Origin: Nemopilema nomurai
Taxonomy: Eukaryota; Cnidaria; Scyphozoa; Rhizostomeae; Rhizostomatidae
DNA length: 64,000 bases
NCBI GenBank assembly: GCA_003864495.1
Contig: ML133458.1
Coordinates: 1,221,592-1,285,591, forward strand
Reading direction: 5' to 3'
The notes beneath the pieces were generated by a model. That model saw only the letters and a list, made by a program, of their open reading frames with translations, had not been told where the DNA came from and made no database searches. The position numbers were made by a program, and so were the translations under genes. Shown piece by piece: positions 35,901-45,852 of the stretch (position 1 is the first letter of the stretch; every line of letters starts with the position of its first letter).

Positions 35901-38900
35901 CATTGAATAGACGGGCCGGGACATAAACATGAGAATTGAAGTTTAGTCGTTAAGAAAAACAAAAGAAACTCGAAGCAGCTTTGCGTCGCTTGCCTCGCTC
36001 TGCCTGCAGTTCTAGCCGTCATGTGGACATCAAGTCTTTGTTCACATTGCTACGTCACCGTCACAGAAATAAACTTCCAATTTCTCGCATTTGCACAGCT
36101 GGCAAAACTGACAAGCAGAATTTTTCAAAAAACCCTTGCTTCTGCGTTTACAATGATAAGCTGTGTTTTCCAATGTCTCATTTTTCGTAAACAGAAATTT
36201 TCTGCTTTCAAACCCTTCTTTATGCATTTTTAATCCTTTGAAAAAACAGAAAATTTTCTAACTGTTAGTGTACAAAACAGAGCAGCGTGAATCTCAGCCC
36301 AAATTAATCGGAGATAGATAGGAATTATTGACTGAAAACCACTGTTTTAAGCTAGCAAGCCTCCCTCCACAGAGACGGTCATTAGAACTTTCGCAATGTG
36401 TCTTAAAGAAATCCCGCTTCCTTCTGCTTAGTAGATTGGTTAAATGTTTTTTCGAAATTAACGTAAGTTAATGTCGTTCAGTTATACGACTTTACAAGGA
36501 ACCAATCAATGAGACGTTTATTGTTAAGATTTTTAATAAAGATCTATAAATGCCTGCGGATTATCTACGGCTGTGTAAAAAAATAATTGTGAAACAAGAA
36601 CTGATTTGGGAAAGGAGTGGAATCGACGAAACATCGGCTTTTTCGGAAAATTGAGATTTGTGGGGAAGATTGCAGCTTTGTGGGGGTACTTAGTGTCGGC
36701 ATAGAAGCATGAGATCCTTTAGATAACCGCATCGTAATTATGCTGAAAGGCTATCCTGCTTGGAATTATTCGATACCTTGAGTCGGCAAAATCCTCACCA
36801 GTCATTTGGGCTTACGATTGGATCTTTAAATGAACTAAAGCTTTTCAAGCTAAAGGCAATAGAACTGAAAAAACCTTGACTTTGACTTTGAAAACTTTAG
36901 GACCAATCTGTAAGAATCATAGACAGTTTGACAGACTTGTGGTGGCAGTTATATAATGTGTAATTACGTCGTAACTGTTACTAGGTTAATTACGACGAAC
37001 ATGCTGGTGGTGTTTGGAGAAAATACCAGAATGAATTACTTGGTGCAAGCGTCCTGGACAGAGGCAGATTAACAGTTATAGATATCCATGGGCCAAGAGC
37101 AGATATTTGCTCCCGCAACCCGGCTTACTGCCTAGCCCCAATTCATAAACAAACGAGTTGACATTAGTGTCCCCAATTTACCAGGGAACACTAATGTCAA
37201 TTACTAGTGCCAATAGACCATCGAACTTCATGTAATGGGTGAGCACCCAAAACGACTCAGAGGTATAGAATGGTCTCCAGAGAGGCACCCGAGCCTACAA
37301 AGTATCTAAAGTACAGCTAACATACACGAAGATATAAGGTGCATGTGTATTTCATCCATAAAGAGATCACTAAAGAGATCTGGGCATGATAGTGTATGCA
37401 TTGAGATGTGGGCATCACATCTCACAAGCCGACATGCGAGTATACAATACAAGCGCATTCTTACATGCAGTCTGTTCGCGTTTACACTTGGCAAAATGAA
37501 ATAAAAAACACAAGAGAATCAGTTTAAGGTACATGAAACAAGTGCTTGGATTACTGAAAAGGTGGGTGGGCAACACAAAAAGCTTTTTAAGAAAGTGTGA
37601 ATGTAAGCATCACTGATCACATGATGTTTAGAAACGAAGGAATCGTTGCAAACAACAACAAGAGACTCACACCATACGTAGGAGCACTACTCCTGCTCTG
37701 AGCCAAACTACTTAAGCTTTGATTTTGATTGGTCATCAATATATTCTCTGAACTCTGATGGTTGAAACAAGATATTAATCAGTTCGCGCGCCTTCATCAA
37801 GGTTTCTAAAAATCGCTCATTCTATGAGTCAAACCCACTTGGAGGCACTAAAATGGGTAGAATTCATTAACGCAAAGACTAACTTATAAAAGTAACTGCA
37901 ATTAAAGCCCAAAAACTAAACCTCCAGATAAAATGGAAAGGAAGCGCCCAGTTGGTAACGACCATTGCCAGATATAAGGAGAATAAACAGACGAGGATAG
38001 TCATTAGGGGAGAGAAGTGGCTTGAATCTACATGTTGCAAACAATAGACAGTATCCTTTGCCTTTGCACAATAGGTGATGTCACGGCGAAATACAAAAAC
38101 ATTGAAAAGAGATTTTGATTGAACGAAACCTAGGGTTCAAAGTCCGACGATATAATATATTATTCGGATTCAATCAGAATAGTCAAATAGCAATAGGGAA
38201 CCTTGCAGCCGACGCTTAAATAGAATATGACATGTATTGTCAATTGGATGCTGTTGAGCAATTGGGTACGAAAAATTATAAACACATGTCGGAACAAAGA
38301 GAAGGAGCAAATTGAACCTCGTATGTCCAACTTCTCATTTGGCCTTTTGCTTTTATCCACTCCACCTACAAAGAAAGGGGCCAAGTGGCAATCAGGAGAG
38401 GTACAAGGCCATGCATACATACGACAAATAATACTAGCATCAACAAATGCAAAACTAAGGATTATAACACAAATTTAAATGTAGAAGAGTTTGATATCTT
38501 TTCCGAAGAATGCAAGCATCAAGCACAGATTTATAACCTAGGGTTCTCTCGACACTGGAAAAAAAATGACGCATTGGTTAAAAGTTTTACAAAAAATACA
38601 GGAATTTTTCCTTTGTGCAAAACAAGGCCTGCATACTAAGCAAGAGATTATATGCATATACAACGACAGGTGAGTGCTATGAAATATTTTAAAAACATGG
38701 GGCTATCAGATATTTTATATAGTGCAAACTAATTGACGGCAGGGCCAGCTACTCCTCAGTGCTAGGACAGATGTCTCCGTTGCATGTGTAGGTGTTCGTG
38801 TTTGTGTGTGGGCTTATCGGAAGGAAATAAAGATGTAAAACGCTGTAGAATGGTCGACAAAGGCACTGAAATACACGTGTTCAACATGAACGATTACCAT

Positions 38901-41900
38901 CCTCCCAACTGATATCTCCATTTCTCATCATATCAAAGAAAGAAAAATTTCTGCATAGTGGAGATATAAGAAATATTTTTTCGATAAGAATCTTTATCGC
39001 TGATTAAAGTGGATGAATGTGCGGCGAAAACAGCTACTTCCGTTGAAAAAACGGAAAAAATGGATTTATGTCGCCGTATGACGTGGCTAGGCAATCATGC
39101 GTATCTTGTTTGCCACGGAATTGAAAATTCTTGAAAACCGGGGGTGGGCTTGAAGACAAATAAAGACGGAGAGGTTTGCCTTAATTCGAAATTGGTAATT
39201 CTAGCGAAGATTTAACAAAAACAATTTATGGCCAACGCTAACAGAAAAAGTTAGAGGCAAGGGTTTTTGAGTAAAGATGGCTAATGAGGATTTCCAAAAA
39301 TCGACAAGAAGATGAATGCTTTGGTTTTTAAAAACCACAGATCACTATTTGCATAATTGGTAGCATTGGCCTATGTCATCTTGCCCATTCTTATACCATT
39401 CCGATTTCGACAAGGGTTTGTTCACTAAAATCCCTTTTGGGCGATTCTACCAGGGCTTCCCTTCCGTTTCTCGGTGACGCGGACACGCTTTGCTGCATGA
39501 GTGAAACTGCTTGCGTCATAATACCTTGGTAACAGGCTCCTGGTGCAACTCGATTTGGCGGGAAGAGGCTACGAGAGCATCATCGTCGTCTTGGCTGAGG
39601 TCCCAAACACAAACTTCTCCTGAAATACAACGATAACTCTGTACATCTATATACAACAAAAGGAAGAAATGACAGCTATGAATCTTCTATTTGACCAGAT
39701 AAATAACATTCAAAGCTTCGCTGTATTGCAAAAAGGGGTGAAAGTTTGAGGAATATGACAAGGGTATTATTTCTACAATAGAAAGTTAATTATCATTCTT
39801 TACCTATAGGTAAACGTGTATGGTAAAAAACAGGAAGTTAAAATAAGACGCACCAAACTGTGGTGATGGAAAATTTATAATCTTATAGTAAGTTGCACGT
39901 TGACAAATTCATGCCAAATCAGCTGTGAAAACTTTGTTGAGTAAAATGAAAATACCGATGGAAAGGTTAACCAAAGGAATTGAAAACTAAATGCAATAGC
40001 TTTATAATGATTTACTGCTCTTCTGTCTACAGGAAACACTGAGACAGAGAGAAGGTGCTGTGTTAGGCGACAGTAGAAATGGAGATGGCGCTTTTGACCT
40101 CGGATTATTGCAGAGATGGAGACGATGGCATCATTGATCAAGCGACAATGACTGTGAAAATGCTAGGAGGCCGGCGATAACGAGATAATACTCACTTATT
40201 ACATTATTACTAGTATAACCCATTGTATGCGCTTAGCCAATGAACACAAGCGATTAAACACAAAGAGGTGTCCTATTCGTGAGCAACAGCAAAAAAGTTG
40301 TAGCTGCTAAACATGCTGTAGCTGCTAATTCTTGTAAACATGCATTGCATAACATTGTATTCAAGACGTGGTGTGAAACAAACTCAGTTAGGGAAATCAG
40401 CATATCCTTGAAATGACTCTCTCAGAATTTCAAGTCCTGCTAATCACAAGACTACACATAAACTCAACTCTGATCAACACAAAAAGAAATACCGTTGAAA
40501 GTGCCACCAGCAATTAATGGTGGGTTTTCGGGATGGAAAGCGATGCTCATTAGACAACCCTGAAAACAAAAGATGACTCATTGTAACACATATCAGTAAG
40601 CTATGATACGAACTGCACCTTAACAAAGAAAACATCAAATTAACGCAAAGAAGATATGTCATTAGAAAATCTTAATTTTTTTGATGGGAACAAATTCCAA
40701 CTGTTCAATCATCTCAAGCAACATTTCAAACAACCGATACGAGGCCTTTTTATCACTAAAATGGTGCCCATTTTGCATTTATGACATCTAGTGATTTGGT
40801 TATGAGGTTCTGCCAAAAACCACATCTTGTGCCTTTACTCCACTGAACGAAATAATCATGATTTTTTAAAATTCTAAACCATAGAATCTCATGCCTTCTG
40901 CAGAAACGCTTGGAATAATCCAGCTCAATGTGAATCCAGGTATAAGAGTTTTAGTCCATTGCACTTTTCTTGCAAAATACGAGATAATAAAACATAATGG
41001 CAAGTTTATCTTCCATAACCTCATTTTTCAGCATTACCAAAGCTTAAAGCAAATGTTGTAATGAAATAAAACTCACATCAACTTCTAGTGCTTTGTCTCC
41101 CTTTTCTGTATTCATGTTTCTCATATCAATGTTCCATGTGCATAACAACGACTGAAAAACAACATTTTGCTAAATGATTAGGTGGAATTCACAAACAGGG
41201 GTCTATCAGATAAAATGGGAGCTAAATCCTAGATTTTCATGGAGGTTTTTGTTGAAAAGCAGAATCCTTATGTAATCACCATGTAATTAAGCTGCTGCCA
41301 ATCACCAGTTAGGCGCATGCAAAAACATATATATCACACCGTTTCCTGTTGGGATGTGGATACTGTTGGGCACTTTCCAATGTTATAAAATATTCAGAAA
41401 TCATTCTTTCATTTCAAAATAAGGATTAACACCTGGAAAAGATAGAGGTGTGGCTGTAGACTAAGTTAGATATTTCTTGGATGAGTTTTTTGACCAGACA
41501 TCCAGAAGTAGGGAAATGGTGGCTTGATGACAAGCGGTAGATTCATTTCAAAGTAAAGGGCTCATGAAAAGGCCTTCTTTAACCTTAGCTGTTGATGCTT
41601 AGGGCCAGTATCATGCATGAATCAAGTAATTTCATTCCTACTTGATAGGCCAGTGGATAATTCTGATGTCTGAGCAGTGAAGAAATGAATATTTACCTTG
41701 TGAGTGCACCAGCTTTCGTGGTCATGTCTGCCATAACTGTCATCGTTAAGAAGGGCTTGATGCATAACAAGATGCTTGCTGGGTTTATGAGGTGATTTTA
41801 AATTTAATTTAATGGTCATTTTACAGAATTAATAGATGTGATGATATTATTGATGCTTCCGCGAAATTTTCTTTTCAAGCAAAGCAGAAATAGTTCAAAA

Positions 41901-44855
41901 GCCCTCAAGACAACAAAATGTGGCAGAAAAACCAATTCTTCTTTTAAAAATTTTTTTATAAACTAATGCTTATTGTCATTAAGATCTTCTATCTTTTAAG
42001 AGGAGATACATTTACCCAAATGATATAAGCAAATTTTGGCTGATCTCGCCATCAGAACACTTTTAATGATAAGGCCTTGCTGAAAAGGGCATAAAATTTC
42101 CATAGACAGGTGAGAAGGGTATAAAACTTTCTAAGGAACAACTGAGGCATTGCTTTGAAAGATGCCTAAAAATATGTTTACCATGGAATAAATTTCCAAG
42201 CAAAGAGAAATATTTCACAAAGAACTATCTCAGTAACAGAACAAGCTCGAAAACCAGTGGCAATGAATGAAAATATGCCAATATGATCATGTCACAGCAA
42301 GAAAGGATACGCTGCAGCTATTACAGATCCTCTGCTATTCCAACAAACGCTGGTTACCTCGTGCTGGAAAATGAAAATCAAAAGTAAAGGTATTTCTTAA
42401 ATACTGTTTATCATAAAAAGGCTAGACCGCAGCAAAGTCCTAACTAAAATCCAAAACATATGAACAGAGAATACAGAGGCAAGGCTGTAGTACAAGGCCG
42501 TTTGATAGTCCATCATTATGTTTTGGATTACATCATTACTAGTAACAAGTTACATGTGACATATGAGACTTTTATGCTCCGAACAATATAGCTGTATAAT
42601 TAGGTTAAGCTTTGGCAGCTGTTTGAATGATTGTCTCTACTTGGCTTAAACTCTGCTTAACCCTAAATGCTAAAGAAAGTGCAAGGACCTTATAACTCAG
42701 ATTAATGATTTTAGATTAATGGATAATTCATGACTATTGAACCTAAAATTCTTAAATGTATAGCACTAAAATAATTGAAACAGCATTTTCCAAACTAGAG
42801 ACTTTACTTACATCATTGATTGTTACATTGTGAGATAACTTATGAGAACATGTTATTGTATCTGTCTCGTCCTCCCAATTAACATCATAGCCTTGAAATA
42901 AAAAACACCTGGAGTTAATACATAAACATGACTTAATACTCAATTACCCAAATAATCAATATCCAAGGACAAAAAGCAGTGCTCAACAGTTATTCTATGA
43001 TGCTTGACCCTCTCAAATAGAGCAAAAAAGCAATCATACTTGTGTAAAAGGTGATCACCAAAAAATCACAACTAGCAATAAACAGTGGGAAATGAGATGT
43101 ATTGCTACAGGAATCACTTAACAATATCAAGCTCTTAAAATTTTTTCATATAACTAAGAGACTGGATTATCTTTCCTTGAACATTGCAATGCACTTTGCA
43201 ACTTATTGAAGTGTACTTACCATCAAAGGCATGACTCTTTTCATTTGCAATGAGTTGCTCACAAATATCAGGATACACTTTTAGTAAGAAATTTGATAGA
43301 GCCTACAAGCAGAAAGTATGGTCTAAAAACGATATCTCACACCTTAAATATATTCAAAATTTATGACTTGTGTTTATTAAAAGTATATTCAAAATAAATG
43401 CTAGTATGGGGCTTTAATAAAGTTTTGCTGTTAAGTTATATTCACATTTCCTCTCTCGATAACATTTCTATAAAATACCAAGAAAAAACTAAACGATAAT
43501 AGTCATTAAAAGTTGGAAATTAAAAGTCAAGTTGGGTACCTGAGTATTGACATCAATATGTTTAGATTTCTTCAATAAATCCTCTTCATCTGTTTCTGTT
43601 TGTACCTAAAAGTTGTTTATTTGCACATCAGTATTAAGTTAAGGAGCATTAAAATCATTTTGTTTTTAAAAAACTTTAGAAAGAGAACTGCCTTTAAGGC
43701 ACAATCTTTGAAGCCGGTAATTATTAGCTGCAAATGTCATACTTGGTTGCATGCAAATGAAATATGTTCTTGTTCCTTTAAAAGAAAAATCATAAAAAGC
43801 AGCAGACTATTTTTTTTGTATTTGTTTCTACCTTGCATCCGAAAGTAGTTTTAGGACACTGAGAAGCTTAAGCTTATCGAGCAGTGTCCTGGTCCTTCCT
43901 CTCGATGTGACCACACCTTGTGATTCCTCATGCCTGGAATTACAGAGAGCTGACAACCCTCCTCACTCTGGATGAAAGTTTGGTCATGCCAGGGATCAGA
44001 ACCACGGACTATTGCATATAAAACTTTACCTGATTTATAAAGCATATTACCAATTGACTGATTAATGCCAAATATTATGGTGCTGAGCTAGCAAAAATTA
44101 GCTGTGTCAGCATCAACAAGATTTCATTTTTTCATGATATCTTATTTGCCTGCAATTCTTTAATGAATGACCCTTAGTTCAAAGAATTCATATTCAAATG
44201 AGCACTTTACCTCAATTTCACACTTATGAGAACTTTGGGTTGAAGAACTAACAAATTCGATTTCTCTTGTTTGACATGATGCATCATTAAGTGACCTAAA
44301 AGGAAAGTCATTGAACAGTTAGATCCTTGCCTGTCGAGAGAGAATGTTAACTTTACTTATCTCATCCCCTCCTTGATATATCTTTTGCAGGTAAGAAAGA
44401 TGTGCACCTTTGGTTTAGGAAAAGTGAAAAAGTTAAATATGCTCCAAAATAAGTAGCCCCGCCATCCAATGTATCATTTGATAAGTGTATGTTGGCTTGG
44501 ACTGATGAGTTTTAAATCTTTGATGCATTTTTCTCCACAGATGGAGGAGTCTTTTGTAAGAATTTACTGCAGATATTTTGGCAAATTACATCTCCATTTA
44601 AGAATGTAGTTAAAAACCCTCGAACCAATTGTCTGTAGCCAATCTCTCACTGACGAAAAAGCATTCTTATCATGTATATTTCATCCACATCTTAAAAATA
44701 TTTCATGAAAATTTTGGGTGAATATCGATTACTTATAAAACTCTATATGAAGTTGACTTGCAAGATTCTAAAAATCCACGATAGAACAAGACTTACCTTT
44801 CTACTTTCCACGAAGACGGTAGTGATATTACCTCTTGTGTTTCGTCACTAAACAT
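14923..44855 (-). CDS. DYNC2I2: Dynein-2 intermediate chain 2 (WDR34 ortholog), WD40 protein
   Basis: Intermediate chain of the dynein-2 motor for retrograde intraflagellar transport in cilia. Exons read right to left: 44797-44855, 44211-44295, 43540-43605, 43221-43302, 42812-42891, 42311-42357, 41697-41736, 41077-41151, 40493-40559, 39525-39619, 38318-38365, 35704-35783, 35520-35593, 34811-34918, 33597-33754, 17607-17706, 16863-16945, 14923-15052. Phases join throughout except between 17607 and 16945, where one short exon (about 12 residues, entering in phase 1) was not found. About 492 residues are located. Matches to vertebrate WDR34: N-terminal DETQEVISLPSSWK; SHAFDGYDVNW; VTSVCWNSRGSV; SIAFHPENP; GEVCVWDLS; SISSDGKAFLW; IFIIGSEGG; CSPFHRNVFLSCG; and the C-terminal blade DADGCISVWSLSDGL. 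The 15.9-kb intron 17707-33596 hosts two neuropeptide genes on the other strand. The gene is head-to-head with XPO7. Confidence 0.93.
15053..16862. other. Last DYNC2I2 intron, nothing else seen
   Basis: AT-rich intron with short chance ORFs only. No repeats or RNA genes were recognised. Confidence 0.5.
17707..20494. other. DYNC2I2 intron, left part, upstream of the first Trp-amide gene
   Basis: Contains the dispersed repeat at 17821-17864 and, around 20316-20345, a GACGAACTGTTTCGGTCATC segment of repeat-like character. The plus-strand promoter and any 5' UTR exon of the 20495 gene should lie here; no TATA box was assigned. Confidence 0.45.
17821..17864 (+). repeat. Dispersed repeat copy 1
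   Basis: Starts TGGTCATTTTCCGACTTTTG and continues CATACTCTGAGGGGTGTCGG. It matches 55691-55734 at roughly 38 of 44 positions in the same orientation, although the two lie in introns of different genes. Confidence 0.7.
20495..21187 (+). CDS. Trp-amide (GLWamide/metamorphosin-type) neuropeptide precursor A
   Basis: Secreted preprohormone of 230 residues, single coding exon, ATG at 20495 (an alternative ATG at 20528 gives MLLLLASIVVFDWTVHA directly). The signal peptide is MLLLLASIVVFDWTVHAA. Amidation/dibasic units in order: GEF-GKR; EQPGIW-GKR; GPGIW-GKR; KEAW-GKK; NEPGMW-GRR. Gly is the amide donor and KR/RR/KK the convertase sites. EQPGIW-NH2 is one residue away from metamorphosin A (pGlu-QPGLW-NH2), a cnidarian peptide that acts on muscle and larval metamorphosis. 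The last 80 residues (QQMLSMGRYLQKQL... to GGSDD) have no repeats. A poly(A) signal AATAAA lies at 21513-21518. The gene lies wholly inside a DYNC2I2 intron, antisense to the host, 6.7 kb from a second precursor in the same orientation. N-terminal trimming of the peptides cannot be predicted. Confidence 0.92.
   Translation: MSKVACDTRTNMLLLLASIVVFDWTVHAAVHKSREVTKGNQMAERDYRRRESEYLETEMQRDEGYTKVKRGEFGKRSNADLREEQPGIWGKRSVPRVVGFNTGPGIWGKRAQHGPFGNPRIKEAWGKKNEPGMWGRRAALTSDRQQMLSMGRYLQKQLGITRRKQWDVAALLNILKLLQSMQGERQAIGEVEQDEEEKRSIGPWLGMDRRIARGHHVPELLIHLIGGSDD
21188..22642. other. Downstream of precursor A; no supported gene
   Basis: After the AATAAA at 21513, ORFs of 147 codons (22146-21703, minus) and 152 codons (22345-22803, plus) are the longest. 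Several frames are open at once around 22310-22560 and no domain, signal peptide or splice support was seen, so neither is called. Confidence 0.4.
22643..22720 (+). repeat. tRNA-like fragment (class II D-arm / A-box type), SINE head or tRNA pseudogene
   Basis: TTAGTCGAGTGGTTAAGGCG matches the D-arm and pol III A-box region of class II (Leu/Ser) tRNAs, and GTTGG...TCAGC could form an anticodon stem. No good T-arm with GGTTCGAATCC follows, so this is not an intact tRNA gene. Confidence 0.35.
23013..23048. repeat. Short tandem repeat, three copies of AAGCAATAGAA-like unit
   Basis: Three imperfect 12-13 bp copies in a row within the DYNC2I2 intron. Confidence 0.8.
23049..24063. other. DYNC2I2 intron, nothing recognised
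   Basis: Short chance ORFs only. Confidence 0.45.
24064..25659 (-). other. Cluster of minus-strand open segments with hydrophobic stretches; possible unknown or decayed gene
   Basis: On the minus strand: an ATG-started 75-codon ORF from 25659 (MFETLPLEIRFILIRYYIRQ...); an uninterrupted frame of about 140 codons ending at 24575 with a strong transmembrane-like segment (TLVLALSCIFALLTLVHI); overlapping hydrophobic frames between 24600 and 24380; good donor-like sites CAA|GTAAGTTGAC near 25020 and CAAG|GTAAGC near 24377; and a 77-codon terminal ORF 24297-24064. No single set of exons could be joined without stops or phase breaks, and no family is recognised. It could be a nested membrane-protein gene, its remnant, or chance. 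Confidence 0.2.
25660..27908. other. DYNC2I2 intron between the two Trp-amide genes
   Basis: No gene seen. It contains a small perfect palindrome (CAATCAGAATCTGATTG, 26214-26230) and AT-rich sequence. The regulatory region of precursor B should be at its right end. Confidence 0.45.
27909..28709 (+). CDS. Trp-amide (GLWamide-type) neuropeptide precursor B
   Basis: Secreted preprohormone of 266 residues, single coding exon, starting MKLQLIAICCFMLAFRASSS, a clear signal peptide. Peptide units: HGTAGLW-GKR; QPDDLGLW-GKR (pGlu possible after the preceding Lys); NNIGLWK-GKR, where a Lys sits between Trp and the amide Gly; DSKIGLW-GR followed by EQ, a single Arg site; and GKAGMW-GRKR close to the C terminus. 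An upstream GPHLLL-GR could be another amidated unit, and DTAVWESTR looks like a worn-down repeat. Acidic spacers and many KR/RR sites are typical of cnidarian prohormones. It is in the same orientation and the same DYNC2I2 intron as precursor A, so local duplication followed by divergence is likely: A yields PGIW/PGMW ends, B yields mainly LGLW/IGLW ends. Confidence 0.92.
   Translation: MKLQLIAICCFMLAFRASSSLEEQRSSVDDAEDYDQEHLEERQARDVNAEDMHVPEKRNIRDQLLKGPHLLLGRMDAGADDTAVWESTRNAADGAEKRTVADMQRRSALDDVKRWAREVAQKISREAEQHGTAGLWGKREAKHVLSEKDLVVLLEALNNEEGQTNARRGIASTQGEYRKQPDDLGLWGKRATRRSSQYSQEKRRRSQTKRQGQPNNIGLWKGKRGFHGNENSKKPDGDSKIGLWGREQYGKAGMWGRKRSHQIDSA
28710..33596. other. DYNC2I2 intron, right part, nothing recognised
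   Basis: AT-rich with ORFs under 105 codons, none with domain or splice support. No AATAAA lies close to the precursor B stop. Confidence 0.45.
35784..38317. other. DYNC2I2 intron with a strong inverted repeat
   Basis: Contains the 13-bp inverted repeat at 37158-37200; otherwise short chance ORFs. Confidence 0.45.
37158..37200. repeat. Inverted repeat, 13-bp perfect stem plus 3 bp
   Basis: TTGACATTAGTGT (37158-37170) faces ACACTAATGTCAA (37188-37200). After one mismatch, three further C-G pairs close a 9-nt loop. It is a foldback in a DYNC2I2 intron with no known role. Confidence 0.8.
43851..44095 (-). mobile_element. Possible tRNA-derived SINE
   Basis: Read on the minus strand, an A-box-like segment (TGGCATTAATCAGTCAATTG followed by GTAA, 44047-44070) is followed about 60 bp on by a B-box-like GTGGTTCTGATCCCTGGCAT (around 43986-44006), the spacing and order of a pol III promoter, then an unrelated GC-richer body. 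It sits in the DYNC2I2 intron 43606-44210. The B box has one extra base compared with GGTTCGATCC, so it is degenerate. Confidence 0.35.
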
Positions 44856-45852
44856 GATGACCTTCGGAGAATAACATGAGATTCTAAGCGCAATCTCATA
44901 TCATCTGATACGATGGCCTAAACTAAATCATTTTTGCCGCCATAACAACTGGATGTAAACTAACAGGTGCTCTGCGATAATGCGGGGGAACTCGCGGGAC
45001 TTCAACGTGAACGATTTTCCAAGAATTCTGACTAGTGGCCACACCCATGCTGAAAGAACTGTAAACAAAGGATGGTAAAAACAGATTGCAGTGACGTAAC
45101 TTGTAGCTATAACCGAATTATACAATTATGAAACAGGAATTTGCTGTGATACTTCTCTACTAAGTAACTTAAAGAAACTTCTGCATTTTCCCCTACTCTT
45201 TATTCCCCGTCTTATCACTTGGCGGTTTCAAATTGTTTTAACCAACCTGGCAACCTTGGAGAAAAGATTTTATATATGTCGTTGCCTTTTTTCATGAAGG
45301 TGAAAAACTGGCCTTCGGTTGCACTAGGTAATATTAAAAGAAGCCAAACTTCTCAACCTACAACGCAAATGAAGATTCTTTTGTACTAAAATCCACTATC
45401 GTACATTACCTGTATATTGTTTTGATCTGATAAACTTGGCGGATTTGTAAGTGAGAATGTCATTCATTCATGCGGCGTATCCTGCAATGGACATTTTAGT
45501 TATTTAAAAGGCTATTCATAACATGCCCCAAGTTGTCTGCTTTTTGTTTAAAAACTCTTCTTCTTGTTTCGCTATTCTTTCGATTAGCATCAGCATGAAA
45601 TGCACTTCATCGAGTTGGGAATATAAAACGCTACCCCCTCTAAAAAAGGCTAACAACAGACGTGCTCCTATTTTTCACTAGAATGATTTATATCTGAACA
45701 AAATCAGGCCTTGGGGTACTATAACTGTCGTTGTCAAGTGTTAGACATGTGGAGGAGAGGTCAATTGAATAAGAGGCAGAGACAACGCGCGCTGAAAGTT
45801 CGAAAGGGAGGCAGTTAGCTAGCCACACTCTTATGGGTAAAGATTGGTGAAG
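44856..45852. promoter_or_regulatory. Head-to-head upstream region of DYNC2I2 and XPO7
   Basis: 997 bp between the divergent start codons; both 5' UTRs and promoters lie here. No TATA box was assigned. ORFs on the minus strand (45125-44928, 45888-45688) have no support. Confidence 0.45.
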
